This document shows positions 10,658 to 19,132 of a DNA stretch of 64,000 bases, piece by piece; within the stretch, counting starts at the first letter, position 1; every line of letters begins with the position of its first letter. Made by a program: the position numbers and the translations under genes. Source of the stretch: JACDAN01 sp963721345 (GTDB taxonomy: Bacteria; Actinomycetota; Thermoleophilia; Gaiellales; Gaiellaceae); contig CAVRIT010000001.1 of NCBI GenBank assembly GCA_963721345.1, positions 1,364,001 to 1,428,000 of the forward strand. Reading direction: 5' to 3'. A model generated the notes under the pieces. The model was not told where the DNA came from and searched no databases. It saw nothing but the letters and a program-made list of their open reading frames with translations.

Positions 10658-11052
10658 GCGCTGTCCAGCTGGCGCTGCGCGAACTCGCGGAACCGTCGCC
10701 GGGTCTCTTCGTCCGGTCCGAGCGGCTCGTCGTCGTCGCCGTAGGCCGGGTCTGCCGCGATCTCCTCCGCCACGGCGCGCACCTCACGGGCGACGGCGGC
10801 TCGATGCTGGGGGCTCGCCAGGAGCTGGTCGACCCACGTCTCGCTCCCGTCGTAGGGAGTGAGATCCTGCTCCACGAGGAGCTCGCCGAGCAGCAGGCCG
10901 ACCCGGATGTAGGCAAACGTTCGGAAGGCGAGCATCCGGCGCGGCGAGCCGACCAGTGCGTCGAGCTCCGGATCCTCCTCCTGCAACTGAGCGACGATCG
11001 TCCCGATGGGCTCGTCGACGAGCGGGATCCACAGCTCCTCGGGCTTGGTCAT
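10654..11052 (-). CDS. hypothetical acidic protein
   Basis: A protein of 132 residues that I do not recognise. It is acidic and predicted helical, with no membrane segment or signal peptide. The stretch RTFAYIRVGLLLGELLVE is moderately hydrophobic. Coding is supported by codon bias, a clean start and the promoter: TAGACT (minus strand, 11065-11060) is seven bases before the ATG and overlaps the stop codon of the upstream TSUP gene. It ends against the ZIP gene. Confidence 0.7.
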   Translation of the reverse strand: MTKPEELWIPLVDEPIGTIVAQLQEEDPELDALVGSPRRMLAFRTFAYIRVGLLLGELLVEQDLTPYDGSETWVDQLLASPQHRAAVAREVRAVAEEIAADPAYGDDDEPLGPDEETRRRFREFAQRQLDSA

Positions 11053-11062
11053 CGAGCAGAGT

Positions 11063-11431
11063 CTAGGAGCGAAACGCGCGCAGGGCTAGCTGGGCGGCGA
11101 CGATCAGCATCAGCAGCGCAAAGAGCCGGCGCAGGACATCCTCGGACAGAGCGTCGGCCACACGCACTCCCGCCTCGACTCCGACGATCGACGCGACGCC
11201 GATCAGTCCGGCAGCGCGCCACGCGACATTTCCGTAGCGGTGCTGCTGCCAGGCGCCGGCCGCCGCCGCGGGGAGGATGGCGGCGAGCGAGGTCGCCTCG
11301 GCCTCCAGCTGGCTGAGGCCGATCGCCAGGGCCAGGGTCGGGACGAAGAGGATCCCGCCGCCGACGCCGAACAAGCCGGCGGCGACGCCCGCGGCGAGGC
11401 CGAGCACGAGTGCAAGGGCGATCGTGCTCAT
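11063..11431 (-). CDS. half-size TSUP (TauE/SafE) permease, second half
   Basis: A protein of 122 residues with about four membrane helices and one copy of the family motif GLFGVGGGILFVP near the N-terminus. Normal TSUP/DUF81 proteins are about 250 residues with two such repeats and export sulfite, sulfoacetate or related anions. Here one repeat is a separate gene whose ATG overlaps the stop of the upstream half by one base (TGATG). The two products probably assemble as a heterodimer equal to one full transporter. The substrate is unknown. Confidence 0.8.
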   Translation of the reverse strand: MSTIALALVLGLAAGVAAGLFGVGGGILFVPTLALAIGLSQLEAEATSLAAILPAAAAGAWQQHRYGNVAWRAAGLIGVASIVGVEAGVRVADALSEDVLRRLFALLMLIVAAQLALRAFRS

Positions 11432-11773
11432 CAGAGGAGGAGGGCGACTCCGAGCGCGGCGAGGAGCGCTGCAAGCGCGAAGGTGAGGGTGCGGACAGGC
11501 AGTCGCTGCTGGAGCGCGGCTCCTGCGACGGCTCCCACAGCAGCCGGGACCCCGACCAGCGCGGCGTAGCCGAAGTGGACCTCGTCGCGGACGCCGTAGG
11601 CAATCGTCCCCACGAGGGCGATCAGCACGATTGCCGCGAGTGACGTCCCGGTGGCTGTTCGAGGCGGGAACGCCGCGGCCAGGATGAGCAGCGGGACGAT
11701 CACGATGCCCGCCGCCGACCCCGAAGAGCGCGCTGAAGAATCCGGCGACAAGCCCGATGAGCACCAGCCGCAC
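11431..11773 (-). CDS. half-size TSUP permease, first half, apparent frameshift
   Basis: About 113 residues after correction. The N-terminus (VAGFFSALFGVGG) and the remainder (GIVIVPLLILAAAFPPRTATG onward, ending GVALLL) lie in adjacent frames. Removing one base from the CCC run at 11708-11710 restores the TSUP motif FGVGGGIVIVP. The GTG at 11773 is chosen because TAGGAT (minus strand, 11785-11780) lies six bases upstream; an ATG at 11779 would abut that box. The protein is translationally coupled to the second half. Confidence 0.72.
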
Positions 11774-11778
11774 CGTCA

Positions 11779-11785
11779 TATCCTA
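11779..11785. promoter_or_regulatory. overlapping divergent -10 boxes (otsB / TSUP)
   Basis: TATCCT (plus, 11779-11784) lies six bases before the otsB GTG. Its mirror TAGGAT (minus, 11785-11780) lies six bases before the TSUP GTG. The seven-base core thus seems to serve both directions, so only one polymerase could occupy it at a time. Confidence 0.55.
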
Positions 11786-11790
11786 GGTTC

Positions 11791-12519
11791 GTGAGCGCAC
11801 CGGTCCTGCTGGTCCGCCTCCGGAGTGACCCGGAGCAGGCTGCGATCCTGCTCGACGTGGACGGGACGCTGGCGCCGATCGTCGAGCGTCCGGAGGACGC
11901 CGCCGTGCCGGGGGAGACGCGCGAGGAGGTCGTCCGCCTCGCCGCGAGCTATGCCCTGGTCGCCTGCGTCAGCGGACGTTCGGCCGCGGACGCCCGGCGG
12001 CTGGTCGGCGTCGACGGAGTCGAGTACGTCGGTGTCCACGGGCTCGAGTCCGACCCGGAGGCGCGCCGGTACGCGCCGCAGCTCGAGGCGTTTGCCGAAC
12101 GCATCGCGTGGCCGTGGACCGTGGAGAGCAAGGCGGGCGTCACGCTCTCCTTCCACTACCGCGAGGCGGACGACGCGGCGGACGCCACGCGGCGTGTCGA
12201 AGAGCTCGCGCGTGCGGCGGAGGAGGCCGGCCTGTCGCCGCACCACGGCCGGAAGGTGATCGAAGTGCGACCCCCGGTGTCGGCGGACAAAGGCACGGCC
12301 GTCCGCCGGCTACTCGATGGGCGCCCGGTCTCGCGCGCCATGTACGCGGGAGACGACACGACCGACCTGGACGCCTTTCGGGGACTCGAAGAGTCCGGTC
12401 TCGAGGTCGCGCTGAAGGTCAGCGTCGCCTCACCGGAGATGAACCCGGCGCTGCTCACCCGGGCCGACCTGGTCGTCGACGGCCCGGGTGAGCTGCTGGG
12501 TCTGCTGAGAACCCTCTAG
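11791..12519 (+). CDS. otsB: trehalose-6-phosphate phosphatase
   Basis: A HAD-superfamily enzyme of 242 residues that releases trehalose from trehalose-6-phosphate in the cytoplasm. The nucleophile motif LDVDGTLAP is at about 21-29; SGRS follows, and the GDDTTDLDAF metal-binding motif is near 185. The length fits OtsB. No otsA is in the window. The start is GTG with a probable leaderless promoter. Its stop shares CTAG with the stop of the convergent MFS gene. Confidence 0.92.
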   Translation: MSAPVLLVRLRSDPEQAAILLDVDGTLAPIVERPEDAAVPGETREEVVRLAASYALVACVSGRSAADARRLVGVDGVEYVGVHGLESDPEARRYAPQLEAFAERIAWPWTVESKAGVTLSFHYREADDAADATRRVEELARAAEEAGLSPHHGRKVIEVRPPVSADKGTAVRRLLDGRPVSRAMYAGDDTTDLDAFRGLEESGLEVALKVSVASPEMNPALLTRADLVVDGPGELLGLLRTL

Positions 12520-13958
12520 GCAGCCTCGAGCAGCGGCTCGGGGACTTCCTCTTCCGCTGTCTCGAGGTCTTCGCGGCGGATCAGGATCAGCGCAACGAGG
12601 ATCCCGACAGCGGCCACCCCTGCCGCCCAGACGAACGCGGTCTCGAAGCCGCTCGTCAGCGCGTCCGGCACGGGCGTGCCCGCTGCAACCTCGCCGCTCG
12701 TCGTGGTCGTCGCGATCGTCGAGAGCGCCGCGATACCGAGCGCGCCCCCGATCTGCTGGGAAGTGTTGAAGAGGCCTGACGCGAGGCCCGCCTCGGAAGG
12801 CGCGACTCCCGCAAGGGCGGCGATCGAGATCGGCACGAACGAGAAGCCGAGCCCAGCCGCGATGAGCAGGAAGCCTGGCAGGAGGTCGCTCGCATACGAC
12901 CCGCCGACCGAGACCTGCGTGAAGTACAGGAGCCCGACGGTCAGAAACGTCATGCCTGCGACGATCGTGGGCTTGACGCCGACCCGGTTGACGAGCTGCG
13001 CGGCCACCGTCGACCAGAGGATGGCAGTGCCGGCGACGGCGAGATACGCGACGCCCGTCCGCATCGGCGAGTAGGTCAGCACCTGCTGCATGTAGAGCGT
13101 CAGCATCAGGAACATCGAGAACGTCACCGTCCCGAGGATCAGCCCCGCCAGGTTCGCCGCGCTGACCGTCCGGATCCGGAAGATCGAGAACGGCATCAGT
13201 GGTTCCTGGACGCGAGCTTCCCAGGCCACGAAGGCCGCGAGGAGAACCCCGGCGATGGCGAACAACCCGATCGTCTCCATCGAGGTCCAGCCGTAGCCGC
13301 TGGCCTGCGTGATCACGTAGACGAGCGTGACGAGCCCGCTGGTGACGAGCACCGCTCCCGGGATGTCGAAGCTCTTGACTCGGGCGTCACGGCTTTCCTT
13401 CAGCAGAAGGGGCGTGAGAGCGAGTGCGGCGAGCCCGACCGGGACGTTGATGTAGAAGATCCACTCCCAGCTGAGCCAGTCGGTGAGCACTCCACCGAGC
13501 AGCACGCCGGCGACCGCGCCGAACGCCCCGACGGCTCCCCAAACACCGAGAGCTGCGTTCCGCTCACGGCCCTCCGAGAACGTCGTCATCAGGATCGAGA
13601 GCGCCGCCGGCGTGATCATTGCCGCTCCGAGGCCCTGGATCGCCCGCGCGACGATGAGTGCGTCGTCACTCCACGCCAGTCCCGAGAGCAGTGAGGCGGC
13701 GCTGAAGACGACGAGACCGGCGACGAACAATCGCCGGCGTCCGAGGAGATCGGCGGCTCGACCGCCGAGGAGCAGGAACCCTCCGAAGAACAGCGCATAC
13801 GCGCTGATCACCCACTGGAGGTTCTCCTGCGAGAATCCGAGATCCGCCTTGATCGACGGCAGTGCGACGTTCACGATCGCGATGTCGAGCACGACCATGA
13901 ACTGAACTGTGGCGAGCAGCGCGAGCGCCAGCCACTTGCGGTGGGCCGTTTCGACCAT
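12516..13958 (-). CDS. MFS drug-efflux transporter, DHA2 (EmrB/QacA) family
   Basis: A membrane protein of about 480 residues with 14 predicted helices. Family motifs are LDIAIVNVALPSI in helix 1, the loop 2-3 motif GGRAADLLGRRRL, and the antiporter motif GVLLGGVLTDWLSWEWIFYINVP in helix 5. It probably expels drugs or toxic organics using the proton gradient. The ATG at 13958 has an AAAGGA Shine-Dalgarno five bases upstream; a GTG at 13961 is adjacent. It is divergent from the HxlR regulator, which likely controls it. Confidence 0.92.
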   Translation of the reverse strand: MVETAHRKWLALALLATVQFMVVLDIAIVNVALPSIKADLGFSQENLQWVISAYALFFGGFLLLGGRAADLLGRRRLFVAGLVVFSAASLLSGLAWSDDALIVARAIQGLGAAMITPAALSILMTTFSEGRERNAALGVWGAVGAFGAVAGVLLGGVLTDWLSWEWIFYINVPVGLAALALTPLLLKESRDARVKSFDIPGAVLVTSGLVTLVYVITQASGYGWTSMETIGLFAIAGVLLAAFVAWEARVQEPLMPFSIFRIRTVSAANLAGLILGTVTFSMFLMLTLYMQQVLTYSPMRTGVAYLAVAGTAILWSTVAAQLVNRVGVKPTIVAGMTFLTVGLLYFTQVSVGGSYASDLLPGFLLIAAGLGFSFVPISIAALAGVAPSEAGLASGLFNTSQQIGGALGIAALSTIATTTTSGEVAAGTPVPDALTSGFETAFVWAAGVAAVGILVALILIRREDLETAEEEVPEPLLEAA

Positions 13959-14028
13959 CACACCGTCCTTTCAGAGGGGGTCACTTGCGTGGAAGACGAT
14001 CGGCTTGCTTGAAAATCGACAGGCACGG

Positions 14029-14100
14029 CTTGCGAAGGTACAGCTTTTACTTTCATTTCGCAAGTCATTACTACCAAAACGCAACAACCCAAGCTATACT
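14029..14100. promoter_or_regulatory. HxlR operator and leaderless promoter
   Basis: In this unusually A/T-rich divergent gap, CTTGCGAA (14029-14036) and TTCGCAAG (14057-14064) form a perfect inverted repeat with a 20-bp spacer, suitable for a dimeric winged-helix regulator. TATACT (14095-14100) lies eight bases before the ATG of the HxlR gene. The repeat sits between the two divergent starts and could control both. Confidence 0.55.
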
Positions 14101-14108
14101 TCCGCTCG

Positions 14109-14785
14109 ATGGCCAAGGGTTACGCGCAGTTCTGTCCCGTCGCCCACGCACTCGAGCTGATCGGCGAGCGCTGGGCGCTGCTCGTCGTCCGCGAGCTGTT
14201 GAACGGTCCGAAGCGCTACACGGATCTCGCGGGGGCGCTACCGGGAATCGGCACGAACATCCTGGCGAACCGCCTCCGCGACCTGGAGCGCGCCGGAATC
14301 GTCGCGCAGCGGCGCCTTCCTCCGCCCGGCGCAGCCAACGTCTACGAGCTCACGCCCTACGGCGAGGAGCTACGCGAGCCCCTCTACGCGCTGGCGCGGT
14401 GGGGCGCGAGATCGCTCGGCCCACCGCGTCCCGACGACGCGATGGCGCCCGGCTGGCTCGTGAACGCCGTGCGCGCGACGGCGTCCGGCTGGGACGGCGA
14501 TCCCGGCTGTGGTCTTCGAGCTCCGCGCCGGCGACGACGATGTCGTGACGGTCCGGTTCGAGGACGGCGAGCCGATCGTCGAGCCGGGCGCGTCGGAGGC
14601 CGACGTCGTGATCGAAACCGATCCCGGCGACGCTCTTCTGCGTCGCCTCGCGCGAGCAATCCGTGAAGGAAGCGATCGGCGCCGGGGCGATCAAGGTCGC
14701 CGGCAAGCGCTCAGACGCGGAGCGCTTCCTCTCGACACTCACGTTCGACGAGCACCGGCACTCAGGCCAGCTCGAGCACGTCTGA
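14109..14785 (+). CDS. HxlR-family regulator with C-terminal sterol-carrier-like domain, two apparent frameshifts
   Basis: The corrected protein has about 224 residues. The N-terminal 100 are an HxlR winged helix (CPVAHALELIGERWALLVVREL, split here only for naming, then RYTDLAGALPGIG and LRDLERAGIV). The C-terminal half continues in the next frame (VVFELRAGDDDVVTVRF) and then in a third frame (SVKEAIGAGAIKVAGKRSD and a tail ending EHV at 14785). One extra base near 14504 and one near 14641 explain both shifts. The C-terminal part resembles the SCP2-like domain often fused to HxlR proteins. It likely regulates the divergent MFS pump in response to a hydrophobic ligand. Confidence 0.72.
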
Positions 14786-15416
14786 CAGCCGCTCGACGTA
14801 GCGGCCGGTCCAGCGCTCACCCTCCGGTGTGAGTGCCTCGCCGGGCGCTCGGAGCTGGAGCGCCGTCATCCCCGCCCGCTCGGCGCCCGGCAGCTCGTCG
14901 TTCGCCCCGTCGCCGACGAAGAGGCAATCGGGGAGGCTCGACCCCCAGCTCACCCGCCGCGAGCTCGTAGATCTCGCGGTCCGGCTTGCTGAAGCCGACC
15001 GAGCAGGAGAAGACGGTGGAATCGAACAGGTCGGCGAAGGGCGTGCGCTCCCAGACGTCCGGGACGTCCTGCGAGCACGCGCTGATCATCCCGAGCTTGT
15101 GGCCGCGTCGGCGCAGCTCTTCGAGCGTCGATACGGCGTCGGGCCGCGGGACGAGCGACTCGAACGTCCAGTCGCGGCGGATCTTCACGATCGCCGCGAG
15201 ATCGCCCGTCAGTCCCAGCTCCTCGGCGATCGAGCGGAGGTGCGGCTCGATCGGCCCGATCTCCCGCTCGCGACGGCGGCCGAGCCAGAGCTCCTCGAAG
15301 GTGTCGTGGTCTGCTCCCCAGGCCTCCACCAGCCGCCCGTACATCTCTCGCGCCGACTCGACCGGGAACGGCACCAGCGTCTGCCAGAGGTCGAAGATGA
15401 CGCCGCGGTACCTCAC
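14762..15416 (-). CDS. HAD-superfamily hydrolase, apparent frameshift
   Basis: A phosphatase-like protein of 217 residues after correction. The nucleophile motif is FDLWQTLVPF near the N-terminus, where the second Asp of the usual DxD is Trp. SACSQ and the FSKPDREIYELA lysine motif follow, and motif IV FVGDGANDE lies after a frameshift. One extra G in the run at 14930-14933 breaks the frame between GELGVEPP and DCLFVGDG. The GTG start overlaps the PolX stop (GTGA), so the two are co-translated. The 3' ends of this gene and the HxlR gene overlap by 24 bp. Confidence 0.75.
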
Positions 15417-17104
15417 CGTTTCACCTTCTTCCACGGTCTCGTGTTCGCGACGTGCTGCTTCGTGAGCCACGCGCGGCGCGCCTGGGCGACGCCGAGCTCG
15501 ACGTAGTCGAGCGCGCCGAGCTCGTGCGCGTCGGTCGAGATGACGATCGGGAGCCCCGCTTCTCCCACGAACCGGGCATGGGTGTGGCGAAGGTCGAGCC
15601 GGTCGGGCTGAGAGTTGATCTCTAGGTAGGTGCCGGTCTCGATCCCCTTCGCGGCGACCTGCTCGATGTCGAGATCGACTCCATCACGCCGGTTGAGCTT
15701 CCGCGCCGTCGGGTGACCGATGCAGTCGACGTGGGGGTTCTCCATCGCGGCAAGCACGCGCTCGGTCGGGCTCTTGTCGAACGCCGAGTGGAGCGAGGCG
15801 ATCACCCAGTCGCACTCGGCGAGCTGCTCGTCGGGGAAGTCCAGCGTTCCGTCCACGCGGATGCTCGCCTCGATCCCGCGGAGAAGCTCGAATGGGGCGA
15901 GCTTCTTCCGCAGCTTCGCAATCTCCTTGCCCTGAGCCTCGAACCGGCCGTCGCGCAGATAGTGGGCGTGGTCGGTGATCGCGACGAACTCGTAGCCTCG
16001 GTCGCGCGCCGCCGTCGCCATCTCCTCGAGGGTGTTCTTGCCGTCGTTCGACCACGTCGAGTGCATGTGGAGGTCGCCGCGGAGATCTGAGACCTCGACG
16101 AGCTTCGGCAGCTCGTTCTTCCGCGCCGCGTCGAGCTCCCCACGGCCTTCGCGCAGCTCGGGCGGGATCCACCGGTAGCCGAGCTGCTCGTAGAGCTCCT
16201 CCTCGGTCGTCGCCGTGAGGACCTCTCCCGACTCGACGTTCTTGACGCCGTACTCCGAGATCGACAGTCCACGCCGAACGGCGTCCTCGCGCAGCGCGAC
16301 GTTGTGCTCCTTGGAGCCCGTGAAGTGCTGGAGGAGGTTGCCGTAGGACTCCGGCGGGACGACACGGAGATCGAAGCGCAGGCCGTCGTGCGAGACGACC
16401 GTCGCCTTCGTCTTCCCTTTTGCCTCGACCTCGGCGACCCAGCGCAGCTTCGTGAAGTACTCGGTCAGCGCAGCAGGATCGCCGGCCGTCGCGATGATGT
16501 CGAGATCCTTGACCGTCTCGGTTCGACGGCGGACCGACCCGGCCTCGGAGACCTCGTTCGACGCCTCGTGGGCCTTCAGCACCTCGACCACGGCCTGTAC
16601 CGCGGGCAGCGCCTTCGCGAGCAGTGTCCGCTTCTCCTTGGGCTTCTCGGCGAGCGCCTTGAGGATCCTCTCCTCGGTCTTCGCGCCCAGGCCGGGGAGC
16701 GTCCGCAGCCGCTCGGTCTCGGCTGCGTGCCGTAGCTCGTCGACCGTGGTGATCCCGAGCTCCTGCCAGATCCGGCGTGCGGTCTTCGGGCCGAGCGCGG
16801 GTAGCCGGAGGAACTCGGCGACGCCTGCCGGGATCTTCGCCTTGCGCTTCGTCAGCGCCTCGATCTCGCCCGTGTCGACGATCTGGACGATCTTGCTCTC
16901 GATCGTCGCGCCGATCCCCGGCAGGCTTTTCGCCCGCCCGTCGAGCGCGAGCTGGGCGATCGGGCTGCCGCTCGAGCGGATCTGGTCGGCGGCACGGCGG
17001 TAGGCGAGCACGCGGAACTGCTGCTCGCCCTCGAGCTCGAGCAGGTCGGCCAGCAGGTCGAACTGGTCGGCCACCTGAGCGTTCCGCGGGAGCGTCACGG
17101 CCAT
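15413..17104 (-). CDS. polX: PolX-family DNA polymerase/3'-5' exonuclease
   Basis: A protein of 563 residues. An 8-kDa-like helix-hairpin-helix region (about 1-100) is followed by HhH motifs (LPGIGATIESKI, LPALGPKTARRI and LPGLGAKTEERI) and a nucleotidyltransferase palm with AGSVRRRTETVKDLDII, whose Asp pair binds metal. The C-terminal PHP exonuclease domain starts near 325 (GDLHMHSTWSNDG, TDHAHYL, STDAHE). This is the bacterial base-excision-repair/gap-filling enzyme. The ATG at 17104 is chosen because TATGAT (minus strand, 17117-17112) lies seven bases upstream. Another ATG four codons earlier is possible. Confidence 0.93.
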   Translation of the reverse strand: MAVTLPRNAQVADQFDLLADLLELEGEQQFRVLAYRRAADQIRSSGSPIAQLALDGRAKSLPGIGATIESKIVQIVDTGEIEALTKRKAKIPAGVAEFLRLPALGPKTARRIWQELGITTVDELRHAAETERLRTLPGLGAKTEERILKALAEKPKEKRTLLAKALPAVQAVVEVLKAHEASNEVSEAGSVRRRTETVKDLDIIATAGDPAALTEYFTKLRWVAEVEAKGKTKATVVSHDGLRFDLRVVPPESYGNLLQHFTGSKEHNVALREDAVRRGLSISEYGVKNVESGEVLTATTEEELYEQLGYRWIPPELREGRGELDAARKNELPKLVEVSDLRGDLHMHSTWSNDGKNTLEEMATAARDRGYEFVAITDHAHYLRDGRFEAQGKEIAKLRKKLAPFELLRGIEASIRVDGTLDFPDEQLAECDWVIASLHSAFDKSPTERVLAAMENPHVDCIGHPTARKLNRRDGVDLDIEQVAAKGIETGTYLEINSQPDRLDLRHTHARFVGEAGLPIVISTDAHELGALDYVELGVAQARRAWLTKQHVANTRPWKKVKR

Positions 17105-17133
17105 GGTGCCGATCATAGGTACGAGCCCGCACC

Positions 17134-17268
17134 AACCCTCGACCACCCTCAAGGGGGTCTGACCCCTTGAGGGTGGTTGAGCTTTCGTCACGGATGTGTG
17201 ACGTCCGGCTCTGGAGCACGCCTGCTGCTCACCAAAACCCTCGACCTGCCTCAACGGGGTCTGACCCC
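17134..17268. repeat. two REP-like 33-bp direct repeats with hairpin
   Basis: Two 33-bp copies (17134-17166 and 17236-17268) differ at three positions. Each starts AACCCTCGAC and ends with the palindrome GGGGTCTGACCCC. The first copy lies in a larger hairpin: 17139-17156 pairs with 17163-17180 (17 of 18 bp) around a six-base loop. The element sits between divergent polX and the mannosyltransferase gene. No transposase is near. It looks like a REP/REPIN-type intergenic element. Confidence 0.7.
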
Positions 17269-17319
17269 GGGACATGGCTAGGTGGACAGTTGCGCCACTG
17301 CCTTTGACAGGCTTCCAGC

Positions 17320-18033
17320 GTGCTCTGCGTCTGCCTCCCCACCTACAACGAACGGGAGAACCTCGAGGCGATGATCGAGGCGCTCGGCAAGGAGATCGGC
17401 GACGGGGACGTCGTGCTCGTGATCGACGACAGCTCGCCCGACGGGACAGGCGAGATCGCCGACCGGCTCGCGGCCGAACGTGCGTGGGTCCGGGTGCTGC
17501 ACCGGCCCAACAAGGAAGGCCTCGGACCCGCGTACCTGGCGGGCTTCCGTCAGGCACTCGAGCTCGGCGCGGACCTGGTGATGGAGATGGACTGCGACTT
17601 CTCCCACGACCCGGCCGACGTACCGCGCCTGGTTGCCGCCACCGCGGACGCCGACCTCGTGATCGGTTCGCGCTATGTCCCCGGCGGCGGGACGAGGAAC
17701 TGGGGACTGCTCCGGCGCCTGATCTCCCGGGGGGGATCCCTGTACGCGCAGCTCCTCCTGGGCGTCCCGGTCCGCGACCTCACCGGCGGGTTCAAGTGCT
17801 ACCGCCGTGTGGTGCTCGAGACGATCGACCTCGACGCGATCGACTCCAAGGGCTATGCGTTCCAGATCGAGACGACCTACCGGGCGATCCGCGCGGGCTT
17901 CCGGGTCGAGGAGGCTCCCATCGTCTTCGTCGACCGCGAGGTCGGCGGCTCGAAGATGAGCAAGGCGATCGTCCTCGAGGCCGTGTGGAAGGTCCCGGCG
18001 CTGAGGCTCGCTACGCTTCGAAGCCGTGCGTGA
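17320..18033 (+). CDS. polyprenol-phosphate mannose synthase (GT2)
   Basis: A family-2 glycosyltransferase of 237 residues with no membrane domain. The motifs are LPTYNERENL at the N-terminus, VIDDSSPDGT, the DXD-like MDCDFSHDP, and GGSKMS near the C-terminus. It resembles Ppm1/DpmA, which charges polyprenyl phosphate with mannose from GDP-mannose on the inner membrane face for cell-wall glycans and protein mannosylation. The GT-C mannosyltransferase at 62205-63368 could use such a donor. The start is GTG. Thioredoxin overlaps its 3' end by 8 bp. Confidence 0.88.
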   Translation: MLCVCLPTYNERENLEAMIEALGKEIGDGDVVLVIDDSSPDGTGEIADRLAAERAWVRVLHRPNKEGLGPAYLAGFRQALELGADLVMEMDCDFSHDPADVPRLVAATADADLVIGSRYVPGGGTRNWGLLRRLISRGGSLYAQLLLGVPVRDLTGGFKCYRRVVLETIDLDAIDSKGYAFQIETTYRAIRAGFRVEEAPIVFVDREVGGSKMSKAIVLEAVWKVPALRLATLRSRA

Positions 18034-18376
18034 GGTCACCGACGCGACGTTCGAGCAAGACGTGCTCCAGGCCGGCGGTCCCGTCGTCGTCGACTTCTGG
18101 GCGCCGTGGTGCGGGCCGTGTCATGCGATCGTGCCGGTGCTCGAGAGCCTCGAGCACGAAGCCGGAGACCGCATCTCGTTCCTCAAGTTGAACGTGGACG
18201 AGAACCCGGTCACGTCCTCGCGCTACGAGATCCTCTCGATCCCGACGGTGACCCTCTTCCAGCAGGGCGAGGCGAAGGGGACCCTGCTCGGGGCGCGTCG
18301 GCGCTCCGCGTACGAGGAGCTGCTACGCGAAGTGCTCCCAGCCGCCGAGCTCCACGGCCACGCCGAAGCGCCGTAG
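18026..18376 (+). CDS. thioredoxin-family protein
   Basis: A protein of 116 residues with the WCGPC redox site at about 28-32 in the context VDFWAPWCGPCH, and the cis-proline segment SIPTV. It has no signal peptide, so it is a cytoplasmic disulfide reductase or a related thioredoxin fold. The GTG start overlaps the mannosyltransferase end. Its last 54 bases overlap the 3' end of convergent thiL. Confidence 0.9.
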   Translation: MREVTDATFEQDVLQAGGPVVVDFWAPWCGPCHAIVPVLESLEHEAGDRISFLKLNVDENPVTSSRYEILSIPTVTLFQQGEAKGTLLGARRRSAYEELLREVLPAAELHGHAEAP

Positions 18377-19132
18377 CTCGACCCCCTCGCCGGGCTCGCA
18401 GCGGCCGATCACGTGGAACGCCTCGGCGGGAACCGCGGCGAGCAGCTCGTAGTCCTCACCGAAGCCGAGATCCTCGATCGCCGCGCCCTCGGCGAGCGGC
18501 ACGCGCTCGAGCTCGACGACGCAGCGCACGCCCGAGCGGGACGCGATATGGCCAAGGTCCTGCTCGAGCCCGTCCGAGATGTCCAGCATCGCGTGCGCGG
18601 TGCGGGCGAGCTCGCGGCCTTCGGCGGTACGAATCGGCGGCCGCACGAACCGCTGCTCGCGGAAGGCGGCGCCGGCTGCACCAAGCGGGCCGGTGACGAC
18701 AAGCAGGTCGCCGGGCTTCGCCCCCGCGCGCCCTGGAACCCGCTCCGAGCGGCCGATCGCCGTCACGCTGAGGTAGACGCGGTCGGCGGCCGTCGTGTCA
18801 CCGCCGAGCACGGGTACACCGGCCTCGCGGATCCCTTCGTACAGCTCCACGACGTCCTCGACTGCCGTCTCGCCCGGAAGGCCGAGACTGACGATCAGCG
18901 CATCCGGCTCGGCGCCCGCCGCAGAGAGGTCGCTGACGTTGACCGCCGACGCCCGAAAGCCGAGATCGCGCCACGAGATCCAGCCGAGCCGGAAGTGGGT
19001 TCCCTCGACGAGCGCGTCCTGTGTGAGCACGCGGCCGTCCAGCTCCGCAGCGTCGTTCTCGATCCCGACGGCGAGCCCGCGGCGCTCGAGCTCTGCGAGC
19101 AGGCCGAGCTCTCCGAGCTCAGAGAGCTTCAC
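18323..19132 (-). CDS. thiL: thiamine-monophosphate kinase
   Basis: A protein of 269 residues that phosphorylates thiamine monophosphate to the active cofactor TPP with ATP. AIRS/ThiL features are ENDAAELDG, LTQDALVEGTHF, SAVNVSDLSAAGAEPDA, GGDTTAAD and MLDISDGLEQDL. It is somewhat shorter than E. coli ThiL (325). The GTG at 19132 is preferred over a TTG at 19144; it overlaps thiE by 14 bp. It is the last gene of the riboswitch-controlled operon. Confidence 0.93.
   Translation of the reverse strand: MKLSELGELGLLAELERRGLAVGIENDAAELDGRVLTQDALVEGTHFRLGWISWRDLGFRASAVNVSDLSAAGAEPDALIVSLGLPGETAVEDVVELYEGIREAGVPVLGGDTTAADRVYLSVTAIGRSERVPGRAGAKPGDLLVVTGPLGAAGAAFREQRFVRPPIRTAEGRELARTAHAMLDISDGLEQDLGHIASRSGVRCVVELERVPLAEGAAIEDLGFGEDYELLAAVPAEAFHVIGRCEPGEGVELRRFGVAVELGGWEHFA

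Noticed and set aside
17239..17557. An N-terminal extension of PolX beyond 17104
   Set aside because: The upstream frame runs through the REP-like repeats, has no homology, and a TATGAT -10 box lies just before the ATG at 17104.
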